Source: Thalassia testudinum
Lineage: Eukaryota > Streptophyta > Magnoliopsida > Alismatales > Hydrocharitaceae
DNA length: 64,000 nt
Reading direction: 5' to 3'
Assembly: GCA_037157565.1 (NCBI GenBank)
Contig: JAZHRO010000063.1
Span: forward strand, 151,764,501-151,828,500
Shown: positions 23,002-34,743 of the stretch, piece after piece
Numbering within the stretch: position 1 is the first letter of the stretch
Layout: each line of letters opens with the position of its first letter
Program-made: the position numbers and the translations under genes
The notes under the pieces: model-generated
Told to the model about the DNA's origin: nothing
Databases searched by the model: none
Seen by the model: the letters and a program-made list of their open reading frames with translations, nothing else

Positions 23002-24524
23002 TGGTCGGATCGTGTTTCGCGTGTTAGAAATCGAGGTTACAAGTATCCTGTGGCAGTAGTTACAAAACACGTCGATTAAATAAAATTTATACCGAAACTC
23101 CAAGGGAGTCCTAGGTCGAACATAGGGAGGCGATGTTTACTTTAGTTAAAAATTGCGCTTCGATTCGTTTCTTTTTGGTCTTTTAGGGTTTTGATATTTT
23201 TTTGTTTTTTGGAATAAATGAAATCAAGCAAATGTATCACAAGATAGAGATCTGGAACAAATCTAACATATATTACTTCTAATGTCAATTACAATGAACT
23301 ACAAAAGCATAAAAAGAGAGGGAGGTGAGAGGAAATCTCCCGGATCGGCTATTCGGCGAGACGACGATGCCTGGTGGAAGCTCGAACGAAGGAGGTGAGG
23401 AGCGGGACGACGGAGGTGAGATACTGGAGGACATCGTGTTGAGGAAAGCTTTGGCATGGCTTTGGAATGGAGGTGAGAAGACAGAGTTGATCTGCTCCTG
23501 GAATGGAGGTGGGAGGACGACTCCAAGGTGACCTATGAAGAGAGATGGGAAGTTGGAGGAGTATTTGGTAGGGCAGAGATTCGCTACACTAATAAGCACC
23601 TTGGGAGCTTGAGAACAAGCTCTAATGGAGCATTGGTAGGCTTGGTAGAGCTTGGGAGTAGGTGGGAGTAGAGTAGGTAGAGATGGCTTGGAGGGGAGGG
23701 GGTGTAGGTCCTTTTATAGTGGTGGAGAAGAGGCAAAAATCGGTATGGGACCATTATCGACATCCAGACCATCGCTGGAAACGTCGCTGTAGGCAGCTCA
23801 TGCCTGCTGGCGCCCACAGCTGGCTTTGCTGGCATGCGATGAATTACCGACAGCTGTAAGCGTTGCTGTAAGTCCAGCTCATGCGTCACTGTAGTCCACC
23901 CACGCTGCGCTGGCGCCGCTCCTGCCTTGCCGTGCGCGCATGCCTGCTCATGCGCTGGCGCTGCATGCATGCACGCCTGCGTGCCTGTGCCCCCGCGCAC
24001 GCACCCGCGCTGCTACGCACGTGCGGTGCTGTGTGCTTGTGCTGGCGACCTAGGCTGCGCCACGTGGTGTAGTCTGGGCCATCCGTCTTCTTCTTGTTGT
24101 AGGGGCTGCTCAGAGGTCGGATTGAGTCAATTTTTGCGCCGTTAGGCTGCGATCGTCGACCCGAATCCATCCACGTGGTTGGATTTATCATTTAAAGCTT
24201 CGAATTATGTGTCCTAGTCCCTTTGCCGTTGATCTTCCTCGGACTGCATATGGTGCTACAGAACTCCAATCGAGGCGATTTCAGAGGCATTGGACTCCGA
24301 TCGTCATCATGATCGGATCCGTACGGTCGGATCGTCAATCCGAGGCTCCGAAATAAATATCCTTCTCTCCTAACCAGAAAAAGGATGCAATTAACCTAAA
24401 TTATATACAACTAGTCTAAATGAGAATGATGCATGCTATGCAATATTTATAACATGAAATGCAAATCTAAGCCTAGGAACATGCATGAATAGGCATTTTA
24501 CCCTTAATAAATGTGTTTACATCA
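23002..24524 (-). repeat. Element F 5' LTR
   Basis: 1523 bp, TGGTCGGATCG..TTTACATCA. TATA box 23710-23719. The GC-rich tract 23900-24060 is about 40 bp longer than in the 3' LTR and contains alternating GCGCGC/TGCATG runs. Short open frames over 23299-24191 are chance readings of this GC-rich stretch. Confidence 0.93.
23710..23719 (-). promoter_or_regulatory. TATA box of F 5' LTR
   Basis: CTATAAAAGG on the minus strand; transcription would run left into the F leader. Confidence 0.65.
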
Positions 24525-26311
24525 CATTTGCATCGGCATGCTGCCCATAAGGTGGTGGGGGAGCGAAAGGGGCAGAGTATGTAGGGTTCTGCATCACAGA
24601 CGACTTGCCTTGAGCATAACCAGGTGGTGCAGGTGGCGCCTGTAATATGGCATGTGCCTGTCCCTGTGGTGCCTGAAACTTAGGTGGGGTGCCTTGGTTC
24701 TGCACATACCAAGGGTTCGGGACAGGTTGGGAGGACAAGGCTCTCTGAGCCCTATGCTCCTGCAACAGCTGGTTTTGCATGTTCTGTATAGTTTGTATCT
24801 AGTCAGCCATCGCCTTCATTATCTGCAAGCTATCCTGTGTAGATTTCCTCATCGATTCTTATAGCTCCTCTTTCAGTGCCTCCAAAGTATCAGCCCACTT
24901 TGGAGGGTGACTGGTAGCTTGGTGCAATGGCTGGTATATAGAACGGGGTTTCTACTGATGTGGGAGAATGGCTGCTGCCTAGGGTATGTGTTTTGCGCAT
25001 TCCCATATTGCCTGGTCTAGTAGTGTGAATCTTGATGTGGTCTTTGTGAGTTACCAGACCAGGAGAAGTTTGGATGCTGGCGCCAAGCAGGGTTATACAT
25101 CTTTTAATATGGGTTATTACACCCGTATCCTTGAATAGCACTAACGTCCCCGTAGGCCGAAGGTGGCTGGGACGTAAAACCATCAAGGGGATACGTATTA
25201 TAGTTTGTGGGTGGTGCATAACCCTGGTCATATGGTGCCAGATCGGGATTGTTTACAGGATCCTGATATGTAGGATCTCATAAATAAGGGCAAGATGCAT
25301 CCCGAGTGAGTAGATTAACTCAAGTAGGGGGGCTCGAGGTGCATAGGAGGGTCTTGGGGTAGCAGAGTTCAGGTTAGATTGACCCTGACTAATTTGGTCA
25401 ATCTTTTTCTCGATCAGGTTTATTCTATCTAGCTGCTTGACGGTGATATCCATGTCGGCTCGAATAGACTTGGTGTGAGCCTCATGGACACCAACCTACT
25501 GCTGATCAGGCTGCTGGAACTGGTTCATGGATGCGGCATTCATCGAGTTCTCCACCAAAGATTCGAACAACTCAAATGCGCTGCTCTCATCTTTCGCGAG
25601 AAAATTCCCGCCACTAGATGCATCAGCCAGATACCGATGTGTGTCATCCAGCCCAAGGTAAAAGATCTGAGCTAGGTGCCATCTAAGTATACCATGGTGC
25701 GGGCATTTTCGAAGAAGGTTGTGAAATCGGTCCCAGACTTCATGCAACTTCTCCCCAGCTCCTTGGGAGAAGGTCGTGATTGCGTGCCTCATCACATTCG
25801 TTCGACCGATTGGGAAGAACTTTTGTAGGAATTCACGTTGTAATTTCGTCCAGGTTCCAATTGGCTTCCCAATGGTCTTGAACCAGTATGAAGCTTTGTC
25901 CCTCAGAGAAAATGGGAAAAGCTTCATCAGAACAATCCCAAGATCAATATTCCTAGGTCGAATCATTTCTGCGAGTCGACTCAGGTACTTTAAGTGCTGG
26001 AATGGATCTTCGCTTGAGTTTCCATAAAAGTGAGTGTTGATCAAATCGATCACATTGGTCTTGAGCTCAAACACGTCTCTGCCTACAGGAATCTTGACTA
26101 AGGGTGCGACGATCGATGTGGCTGGATCATAGAAATCCTGAAGTTGTTCTCGTCGCGATGGATGCTGCATTCTGTCAAGCGTTGTCAAGACACGGTCCAT
26201 GCTTTGCAAATGCCGCTCCTCAGATTCAACAACCCAAGCCTTCAAACGAGCCATCGGGTCCAGATTACCAACATCCTGACCCAGTCTAGGTCCAGGTCCA
26301 GGATTAGCCAT
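24525..26311 (-). pseudogene. gag: Element C gag
   Basis: Starts MANPGPGPRLGQDVG at 26311 and is open for 271 codons to 25496. Residues about 75-215 are the retrotransposon Gag capsid pattern: 'FELKTNVIDLINTHFYG', 'EDPFQHLKYLSRLAEM', 'LFPFSLRDKASYWF', 'REFLQKFFPIGRTN', 'CPHHGILRWHLAQIFYLGL', 'ASSGGNFL'. The short coil and a Gln/Pro-rich segment follow with stops and frame changes between 25495 and 24780. The last 84 codons before the F insertion (24780-24529) are again open. Gag builds the particle. There is no CCHC zinc knuckle, which is usual for this branch. The frame continues at 19119 after element F. Confidence 0.9.
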
Positions 26312-27849
26312 TGCGGCTAAGAGAGTAGAAGTGGGGGGAGAAGATGGTCTTGGCGAGGTGACTCACCTCCTTAGGAGTGGCTCCCAAGGTCCAACCAGTT
26401 GAGGTCTAAGTGACCTCCTTCCTTGCATACACCACCCAACCCTTGGGTTGGTGTAGCCAAGCCAGACAAGGCGAAGGCCCTATCAATCAGATGGTCCTTA
26501 TGATCTTGTGACCAGATTTTTCATTTTAAGTTCAAATTCCTGAAGAAAAATTCGTCGTACAACCAACTGAAAGTGATTCCTGCCTCTCAAGCTAACACAG
26601 CCAAGAGGTTGAAAGCACCCAGTAGTACGACAACGAATTTAGGTTGATTTCGTGTTTTAGAATTGATTTTTTTAGCCTATTTTTCTTCAATTGGGGATTT
26701 TGGTGAGTGGCCTACAAGATGATCTAGCTCACCAGCTAAGCACTAGACTTGATTAAGTCTAGTCTAACCCAAATGTGGTCTCTAGATTGTAACCCTAAAG
26801 ATGTAACCTAGGTTTCATGCAATTTTAGGGTTTTTTTGTTCTTTTGTTTTGTTCTTCTTCAGCAGACCACAAGAATAAAAATAGTTCTCTAAGGAAAATT
26901 GGAATCTAGTTAAATTGAAATTTGGAGAGTAGATTCCTTTTTTAATTATATTTTTAGAGAATACTTTTTGTAATTTTTACTATTTTAATCAAATTTATAG
27001 AGATTTTTAAATGTCAAGGGATCAGATTTGGAATTTTGACCCCTGGTCAATTTTTCAAATTGAAACAGTATCACATGTTTTTCAAAAATTCAGGAAAAAT
27101 ATGGAAATTAAATCCAATAAGATCAACTTTCAAATCCCACCATTTTTAGTCAAAATAGATTAGTGGATTGCTCGGAATTGCTTTTTGAATTTAAAAAACT
27201 CTTAAATCTGGGTCAGTCTGACCCCCTTGTACTTCGTGAATTTTTAAAAATCTTATACTTGGAATTTTTTAAAAAGAATGGTGTCGTTTGAAAGATAGTT
27301 TGAAAATAATGGTCTAACCCAAATTTTCAAATTTTTTGTGCAATAATTTTTTGGCAATTTAATTTTTAAAATGGACTTTGAAATCTTGCTGAAAATCAGA
27401 GAATGGTGGAAAAGCTTTGAAAAGGTGTTTGAGTTTAAAATTCAAACTTTCCACCAAATTTTTTTTTTCAAAAGAAAATTTTGAAATTTTTTTTGAAGAA
27501 GGATTTTTTTTCAAAAAATTTTCAACTTTTTTTGTTTTTGCCTTTTGAAAACTAACCTAGGATTCAAAAAGAAACCTGATCTAACTACCTAGATTTTTTT
27601 TTCCTTTTCACAAAAATGAATAAGCTTTTTTTTTTTCTCAATGAAATTGCTAGAAGCAAATCTAACCTTGGGTTCAAAAAAAGAAAACCTAGACTAAGGT
27701 AGATATGATGTGCACCTGGAATGTTTTCCCACGCTTGTTGTGTGCGTAGATCCCATTTTTTTCCTATTTTTCTAGCACATCCAAAGACAAGCAGAGGAAG
27801 ATTTGTCAGTGATAGCTCAAAAGATCGAAATCAAAAAATGACGTTGCCT
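26312..27849 (-). other. Element C 5' leader
   Basis: No gene. It aligns with the B leader (14917-16531), but lacks about 130 bp around 26612: the passage in B from TCTGGTTACG to TTGGCAAGAGA, which holds the TTTGACAC motif, is missing. Confidence 0.75.
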
Positions 27850-27866
27850 CCCTGGCAACGATGTCA
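27850..27866 (-). other. Primer binding site, tRNA-Asp type, mutated (element C)
   Basis: Reverse complement TGACATCGTTGCCAGGG. Several C-to-T type changes against the tRNA-Asp complement. Two bases from the LTR. Confidence 0.8.
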
Positions 27867-27868
27867 TT

Positions 27869-30188
27869 TGACAATCCCATTTTCGTGCATTTTAAAATCG
27901 TTGGAAATCATAGTATAGTCACGCTAAAACGTTTGTAAAAAATATGATTTGTAAAGATAACGAGACTTGAGTCCCGGTCATTCATCTCTGGGAGGCATTT
28001 ATGCAAATCTGAAATGGATATTTTTCACTCTACTTGTTTAAAATCGCATGCTGATTTCTAATCGTCGGATCAACGTTTTGCCACTTTCATTATGAACCCT
28101 GATTACGTGCACATGTGTTAGATAGATGACAAATGTGAAAGTGTGAGTTTCAGTATGCACGATTCTAGTTATGTGGTGGCCATTTACGAAAAATGCACTA
28201 ATAGTTAAATCCTCAATATTTTATGGTATTGACATGCTGGTTGCAATAGATAATAATTAAAAGTAGGCAACTTTAATCACACAAAATATATTGCAATCAA
28301 TAAGCTCATGGTGATTCTCAACATAGAGGTATATATATAAAAAAATTTCTTCCACTCATTCAGGGGGTGTTTACAACATGGAACTAGAGGAAAGCTTATA
28401 GAGGGAAGCTTGAAAACATAAATCTAACTAACAGAAAATGTTCGCATACATAAATCTATGGGGGGATCTTGCATGCATCATTGGGGGAGAATAAATAGCT
28501 ACACTACTAAGCAATAATAAAGGCATCTATCTATGAAGAACTACGCTACTAATCTAGCAGAAATAAGGGCATTCGAAGGTGGTCTCCGATGGCCTGTGAG
28601 TTGGTTGAGAGGAGAAGGAGGGACGGCCAATGGTGCTTAGGCCGACCCTTGGAGAGAGGTTGGAGAGGCGATCCAGCATCCTGGCATGGAGATGGTGGTG
28701 GCCATGGTGAGGCAACGCGTGGAGGTGGAATGTAGCTAACCTAAATGGAAGTGAATAAAGCCAAGAGATGGATGGGTGCAAATGGCCACCCCTTAGGTCT
28801 TTTTATAGACCTAAGGGAAGCTCTCTAGTGAATTATGGAATTCTCTAGAAAGTCCTATGGTGGGAGCTCGTGGGAGAGTGAGACAGAGAGGATGGATGGT
28901 GGTTTTTAGATCCACCAAATGTTGATCTAAAAATTGAATGGCTCTGGGTTGCTAATTTTAGCAACCAAGGCAACATCACATGGTAGAGAGTTCTAGAGAA
29001 CTCCAGGCTTGGTATTTTCATGTGGATGGTGTGTGTGGGTCGAAACTTAGGTGGCTAGGTTGATTAGGTTAGGTTCTAGTGGATTTAGGTCAAGGTAGGT
29101 CTCAAATTAGGGTTGTAAACCCTAATTCACTAAGGTAAAGTGCAATTAAACTTAATACAAGCTTAATTGGGTGTGTGAAAACTTAATTGAGAGTAAAATA
29201 ACTTAATTAAGTCAGGTCTAGGTCAATTGGACTCTCACTAAGACCAATTGGAAGTGTGTGCTAAGATCAGGGCTCAATTAGACTCAATGAGTCCAATTGA
29301 ATAGACTAAAGAGATTGACCATGATCCAGGTCAATTAGGTTTAGTAAGGACCTAATTAGGTCCTTAGAGAGGTCTAGAGGTGATGTACTAGGGTTAGGGC
29401 ACCTTAATTTAGGTTCCTAGGGTGTTAGAATTGGGTTTAGGGAGCTAGAGATCCAAGATCAAGGCTTGAATCCCAAAACATGGTCTAGAGGGCAGTTCTG
29501 GATGTCTAATAATAGTGTCAGACGTCTTATAGTGAAAAAGCAGAAGTCCAGACTTGTTGTCTGGATGTCAAATCGGAGTCAGGAGGGATTTTGGGTTCTA
29601 TTTTGGGTATTCTGCAGAATTGGATGTCTGACCAAGTGTCTGGACGTCCAATAACACTGCAGAAGTGGGTTTAAGGTGTGCAAGAGTTGGCTAAGGGTTC
29701 TGGACATCCTATAACTCATCTGGACGTCCAGATAGAGGCTAGAATTAGGGTTTTATGGTTTCCTAGGGTGCGGTGAACTAATCTAAGGGTGGCTAAGGCT
29801 TAAGGAGGCTTCTAGGTTGTCCTAGGGCTAGGATGGACCTATGTTCTTTACAATTTATTACTTTATTCCTACTTAATAGAATAGCATACCTTAGCTCCCT
29901 TACATTATTATCTACTACATCTAATATAGGTCTTCTGCTCCAACTCTGCTGCAACACCATTTATTCTTTATTCTTTAGATCCAACTTTCGATCCAGCTTC
30001 GGATCTAGCTTTAGATTAGCTTATTACCTACAATTGACATAATGCACCTAATCAGTACATTATAGCATTATTTTATGCATAGCTAAAATAAAGCAATAAA
30101 GGTGCTCATGCATGCATGAATTACCCTAACTTATGCTAAGTCATAGCCTAATTTAGGTCAATTGAGACCTATGATTGCTGCGCAATCA
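27869..30188 (-). repeat. Element C 5' LTR
   Basis: 2320 bp, TGACAATCC..GCGCAATCA on the plus strand; partner of 7943-10289. TATA box at 28799-28808. GACGTC-type motifs at 29500-29740. Confidence 0.92.
28799..28808 (-). promoter_or_regulatory. TATA box of C 5' LTR
   Basis: CTATAAAAAG on the minus strand, in the conserved position. The upstream palindrome is partly eroded here (28820-28850). Confidence 0.6.
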
Positions 30189-30475
30189 ATTATGATTTCA
30201 CAAGTGGAGTTAGAATTAAAATAAAAATATTGATCTCAAGACCTGACAGTAAGTGTCAACAAATCTGGACTAGATTATGGTGTAGGCCCATTCCCCAGGG
30301 TCTAGTGGTTCTAAGGTTCTGGATGAAAATCACCTGGAATCGGGATTATCGTGCTTGTGGGACTGGGCTTGCAATTTGGTGGTGTGCAACCCAAGTCTAA
30401 AATGGCAGACAATAGGTAGATCTAATTCACTAAATTTGGGTGTCCACTTAGAGTTCAGCTTAGAAAGTGTTCGAC
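30189..30475 (-). pseudogene. Element A, piece 2: end of the A frame
   Basis: Continues piece 1 (ends 7942) and aligns with H 49340-49620, the C-terminal part of the H frame. Short stops break it. Element E enters at 30475/30476, so its expected target duplication is TCGAC (30471-30475). This piece shows that both C and E sit in the same A copy. Confidence 0.75.
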
Positions 30476-33216
30476 TGATAAATGGGTGTTTTAAAATTGC
30501 TTCGTTGTAATATAGCCAAAATAGCGCTTAAACAAATAAACTTGAATGAAAGTCCGAGGTCGAACACAGGGAGCAATATGAAATTCAATCTCAAAATTGC
30601 AATTTAAGCACAGTTTGAGCAATTTATAATGAAACTCCAAGCAATACTAATATATCAATGAAAGCTAATGTCAATACTGTAAAAAGAATGGAGCAAAATG
30701 GTGATTTGAATCACCAATTACTCCTTACAAGTAGTAACTAAATCAACAATATCAATAAAGCCTCAAATATATGCAATCAGACGATCTAAGCTTGTATCAA
30801 ATGGCTTAAACAGCCGGTTGCTATAGTGCTTCCAAGAGACTCAAGGGTCTCTTTTCTCTACTGCTCTCTTTCTCTTCTCCTTTCTTCTTCTTTAGTCTCT
30901 TTTCTTCTTTCTTCTGTGGCCTTCTTCTTCTTTTCTTTCTTCCTGTGAAACTCTCCTTCTTCCTTCTTCTTCTTCTTTCTTCTTTCTCTTCTCTGCTCTT
31001 CACGCACAGAGAGGGATCCTTCTTCAAACAGTTACGTGTCATCCGTTATTCTTTGTAGCAAAACCCCCCTACCCCATGTTCTCTTTCCTTTCTCTCTAGG
31101 CTCTTCTCTTTCTCGCCTTCCCAAGGCCACACACAGTATGGGGTAGTCAGATTTAGGCAAGAGCGTACCTAGGACCAAGGCTACCAGCGTGGGTGGTAGC
31201 CGAGGTGTGGGCTTAGGTGGGTTGGGTGTACCAAGTCCATGGGGAAGATGTCATTGACGAGGCACGTGAGGGGTGTGAGGGACCTCACCCCTTGTGTTTA
31301 AGGTGATAAGCCCCAAACAAAAATTCAATTTATGTGTCTGCACGCACTCTTTAGCTTCCAAGGTGGGACTATGTCTTTGGCTTGTTCTTCGCGTGCCCAG
31401 CTACTGAGGAAATCGATCGAGTTGGCGAGTTGCAGCTATGGAACTCCTCACTTTAGGACCTAAAAACTTGCAGGCATCGATTCCGTACCACTTGGATGCT
31501 TCACCTGGAGCTGTAATGGTTAGAATGGGCTTCAAGCTTCCTTCAAAGCTTTGTGTTAATGGTGGAGGAGCTTGATACCTGTAAACATCAACAAGGACTT
31601 CTAGCCACGTCAAAAAGCTCAGGAACGATTGTCGGAGCACAGCGAGTGTGACGGTGGTAGTGGTATGCAGTGAGTGTGTGTAAAGAGGCCTGTCGACTTC
31701 ATGGAGGGTGGTCGGAGAGGCGTGAGTTTGGTAGAGGGTTTGGAGGAGCAATCGACCTAATGAAGTTAAGGCTTTTGCTCTTGAGGTCGAGGCAGAGGTG
31801 TGGAGCATGGAAGCGATGGTGTAGCTGATCTGTGGTGGTCATTAGCGCTCATCAGAGGTATGCCGATGAGAAAGAAGATAGAGTCGCGGAGGGTGGCAGA
31901 GAGGTCAAAATAGAGTGTCGGAGGTACTGGCATGATGTAGCAAAGCTAAGGGGTCGATTGAGGTATGTAGCGGATGATGGGGGGCGGATATGGCACCAAT
32001 TGTGGAATGGCTGGCTCCAGAGATGAAGCTGGCTCTAGTAGGTGTTGGATGGCATGGATGAAGGGGATAAGGATGCCGGCTGGTGCTGCTCAACATGGAA
32101 GAAGGCAAGGAAGGAGGATCTACCGCTGGTATTGCAGTCAGACGATGAGGATAGGTAAGGACAGTCGCTGGAGCTCGAAAAGCACTTCAACCGGAGGAGG
32201 AGAGAAGAATTGGGGGTTACTCCGGTCAAATTTGAGCGTGCCCCGAATGGTCTGCCTTGGGGAGTCTTATAGAGTCCGTTAAAGGGTGCTTAGAGCTTGG
32301 GAAGCAAGCTTCCTAAGCTTAGAAGGTTGCCAGAGTTGGAAACCCAACTCTCTCATGCATTCGCATGAGAGATTGGGAAAGAATTGAAACTCAAGAATTG
32401 GTCTAATTGAAAGAGAATTTCAAGAGGGATCTCCGGTTCAAATTTGCGGAAGTTTCAACAATCAATCAACTAGAAATCCTTGGTTGATTGTCGCTAGATC
32501 TTTAGGATTAGGACTTCTCTGTGGTGGGGTCATTTGTGAAGAAGATAAAGAAGTTGGGGGGCCTTTTGTAAGAAGTTCAAAAGCTGAGGAGCTATTAGAG
32601 ATAAAGAAAGTCAGACTCGGATCAAAGTGCAAACTAGGTCGAAACAATCTTAGATTGGGACCAAATTTTGATACAAATCTAATTTGGACCTAAGGAATCC
32701 AATGGTGAAGTTGGATTTTGGTTTCGACCTTGTTTGTCTGGGTAATTTGTGTAAAAACCTAAATTAGGGTAAATGTCAGTCTAAGACTCTATTTGGGCCA
32801 AAACGGGTTCTGATGGTCAAGTTAAAGGTAACAATCCCTAGAGAATATTTTTCTATAATTTTTAGAGGTTTAGGTGAATTTTATCCTGACCAGAACTTTA
32901 GTTAACTAAGCAGGTCTACTTTTAGGGTTTCAAAAGTCATTTAATTCTCAAAACACGTGAAAACCCTTTTCTATCTGTTCTAACCCACTTGTTGTCCTTT
33001 TAAGATCATTTGACCCTTAATTAACCCCTGAGAAAGCCCGTGATTGTACTATATTTAAGTTGTGATGGTAAACTTACATTTTTAACCCTGGTTTCTTGTC
33101 TCTCCCTCAGAATGGATTTGCAATGAATTATGGCTCTCTAGCAGTTATGTAGTAGCATTTACTGACTTTATTAGATCAAAATGAGCTCGTTATGGCTCAT
33201 GATGGTGTTCCCATCA
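30476..33216 (-). repeat. Element E 3' LTR
   Basis: 2741 bp, TGATAAATGGG..TTCCCATCA on the plus strand, followed directly by the polypurine module at 33217. A pyrimidine tract (TTC/CTT units) at 30840-31000 becomes purine-rich in the element sense. TATA-like CTCTATAAGA at 32265-32274. Open frames at 31401-32693 inside the LTR show no protein family resemblance. Confidence 0.82.
32265..32274 (-). promoter_or_regulatory. TATA box of E 3' LTR
   Basis: CTCTATAAGA on the minus strand, about 950 bp from the LTR start. Weaker than the TATA boxes of the other families. Confidence 0.45.
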
Positions 33217-33255
33217 TATCCCCATGCTTGGATTTTGCTAGTCCCTTAGCAAAAT
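33217..33255 (-). promoter_or_regulatory. Terminal polypurine tract with GGGAC-loop stem (E)
   Basis: Minus strand: perfect 9-bp stem (ATTTTGCTA / TAGCAAAAT) around AGGGAC, then AAGCATGGGGATA at the LTR start. Confidence 0.7.
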
Positions 33256-34743
33256 CTCATGGAATTAACTTTAATTATAGACCATATGCCTTTTTATGCT
33301 CAAACTCTGATGTGTGCTTTCTTTTGTAGATTAGGTCCAAAAGCCGATAGTAGACATAGAGCTACTCAAGTACCAACTAAGATCTGGACCTGACTTGCTC
33401 TAGCCTTAGTCTGTCACGAAGGTTTCTAAGGCCCACAGGAACTAACCTAAGGTTTGTTGAACTCCGTGGTTAAAGCACCCATGCTTTTAACATGTTTTAT
33501 CCTACGTTCAATTTGCAGTGTGTTTTTTGTAAGAGAGAGAGAAGAATTTTTCTTTGTTTTTGGAGAGTTTTCTCTCTCTCTTTTCTTTTTATTTCTAGCC
33601 TCAGATTAGCTTTACAGCATGGTCTCTATCGAATTCCTAGTTCCCACCATCAATCCTCGCAGGGTCTCTAGCAATGGATGCTTCGCGATAGCACCGCCCA
33701 TGGCAACCCCAAGAACCCTTGCTTTCGAGATTTTGAGATAACCCCACCCATGGCATTCTGTAGCTAAATTCATATCCTGGCAATCGACATTTCGTGATAA
33801 TGCTGCCCATGGCATCTGAACCAGCACAGGGTGCTTACATGTCCCCAGTAGGATATTTAGAAATCCTAAGAGACAACCATCGAGGAAACGTTATGTTATT
33901 GTGCATCTTCATAGGGAATTTCCTGCCTCTCCATGCTGGGAACTTGTCTAAATCAACTTGTGTTGATCAGCTGCTCCTAATCTAGGTAACTCTTTTAGAA
34001 CAGATGTAATGCATTTGCGTGATTTTGATATTTAAGCGCATTAAACCAGACTATGTGTGGATTGGGGTGCTTAGGTTATCGAGTCCCATACACCAGAGGT
34101 CAGTTAACGTGGTCAAATAATCCCTAAGCCTTAGACCTAATACTTAAGCTTCGCATTTTCCCCAACCTCTTGTGGATTATCCAGATCTTAGCGGATACTT
34201 GAATTTTTAAGCCTAGGATTACAGCCCAAGAGGCCTAAGATCAACATTCATATTAATCTCTTTTGCCTCTTAACACTTTTTGTCTTTAATTTTCTTTCTT
34301 TTTGATTTGGTCTAGAACTAAGTTAATTCCTTAATCTTTTAATAATGACTATCTCCTTTTCTTTTCTTTTCAAATTGTGCACCTTTTTGACATTTTTATC
34401 TCCTCTCCTTTTCTCCTCAAAAATGACATGCAATCAATTCACTCAAAATTTCCTCCCTTCCCTATTTTCTTTTCTTTGTTTCAATTTTTTTTAATTTTTT
34501 TTGGTTTTTGGAATATGTGATTTTCTTGGTGAAAGCCTTTCTTGTGAAGTGATTCTCACAGCATTTTGCAATTTAATACACCCCCATGCCTATGATTTGC
34601 AACGTCCTCATTGTAAATTAGGTGGGTTCGAGTTCAACTTAGATCTTTCATTAGAACAGGTTTTAGGTGGGTGGATGGGTCAGGGTGACTATTGCGGATG
34701 ATTTCAAGCTCGGGTATGGGTATTAGAGGTGGAGTCGACTGTT
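33256..34743 (-). other. Element E 3' non-coding region
   Basis: No gene. Three copies of a 25-bp unit (consensus ..TTCG.GATA..CC.CCCATGGCA on the plus strand) at 33680-33705, 33731-33755 and 33789-33814. T/C-rich runs at 34240-34510. Confidence 0.65.
34580..34617 (-). promoter_or_regulatory. Internal polypurine tract with GAGGAC stem (E)
   Basis: Minus strand: TTTACAA, loop containing GAGGAC, TTGCAAA (one G-U type pair), then AGGCATGGGGGTG. It lies 1.36 kb from the terminal tract. Confidence 0.55.

Larger units (their letters stand above)
19120..24524 (-). mobile_element. Element F: non-coding element nested in the C gag
   Basis: LTRs at 19120-20602 and 23002-24524, a 3' non-coding block 20603-21610, an LTR fragment 21611-21920, leader 21921-22981 and a primer site. 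The target duplication CATTT is perfect (19115-19119 and 24525-24529), and the C reading frame (ADAN then VVSLRSGRK) continues across it. It has no coding region at all. Confidence 0.95.
7943..30188 (-). mobile_element. Element C: non-autonomous gag-protease element, split by B and F
   Basis: 3' LTR 7943-10289, 3' non-coding 10290-12282, tail and protease 12283-13479, gag remainder 18686-19119 and 24525-26311, leader 26312-27849, primer site 27850-27866, 5' LTR 27869-30188. Flanks GTTAT (7938-7942) and ATTAT (30189-30193) are a 5-bp target duplication with one change. H at 49311-49360 shows the uninterrupted target. Removing B and F leaves about 11.6 kb. No RT or integrase is present. Confidence 0.9.

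Noticed and set aside
23299..24191. Several frames in the GC-rich F LTR, up to 138 codons
   Set aside because: Open by GC content; disagree between the three LTR copies in length and frame.
24890..25231. 113-codon frame on the minus strand as a separate gene
   Set aside because: It is the shifted frame of the decayed C gag linker; residues follow gag DNA in another frame.
30821..31042. A Lys/Arg/Glu-rich frame resembling a nuclear protein
   Set aside because: Reverse complement of the TTC/CTT tract in the E LTR; composition alone produces it.
31401..32693. Cluster of open frames on both strands in the E LTR, possible host gene
   Set aside because: Lies fully inside an LTR with TG..CA ends; no family resemblance, and overlapping frames on both strands are equally open.
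33217..34743. An env-like third frame in E, as in some Athila elements
   Set aside because: No frame with signal peptide, transmembrane segment or reasonable length between integrase and LTR.
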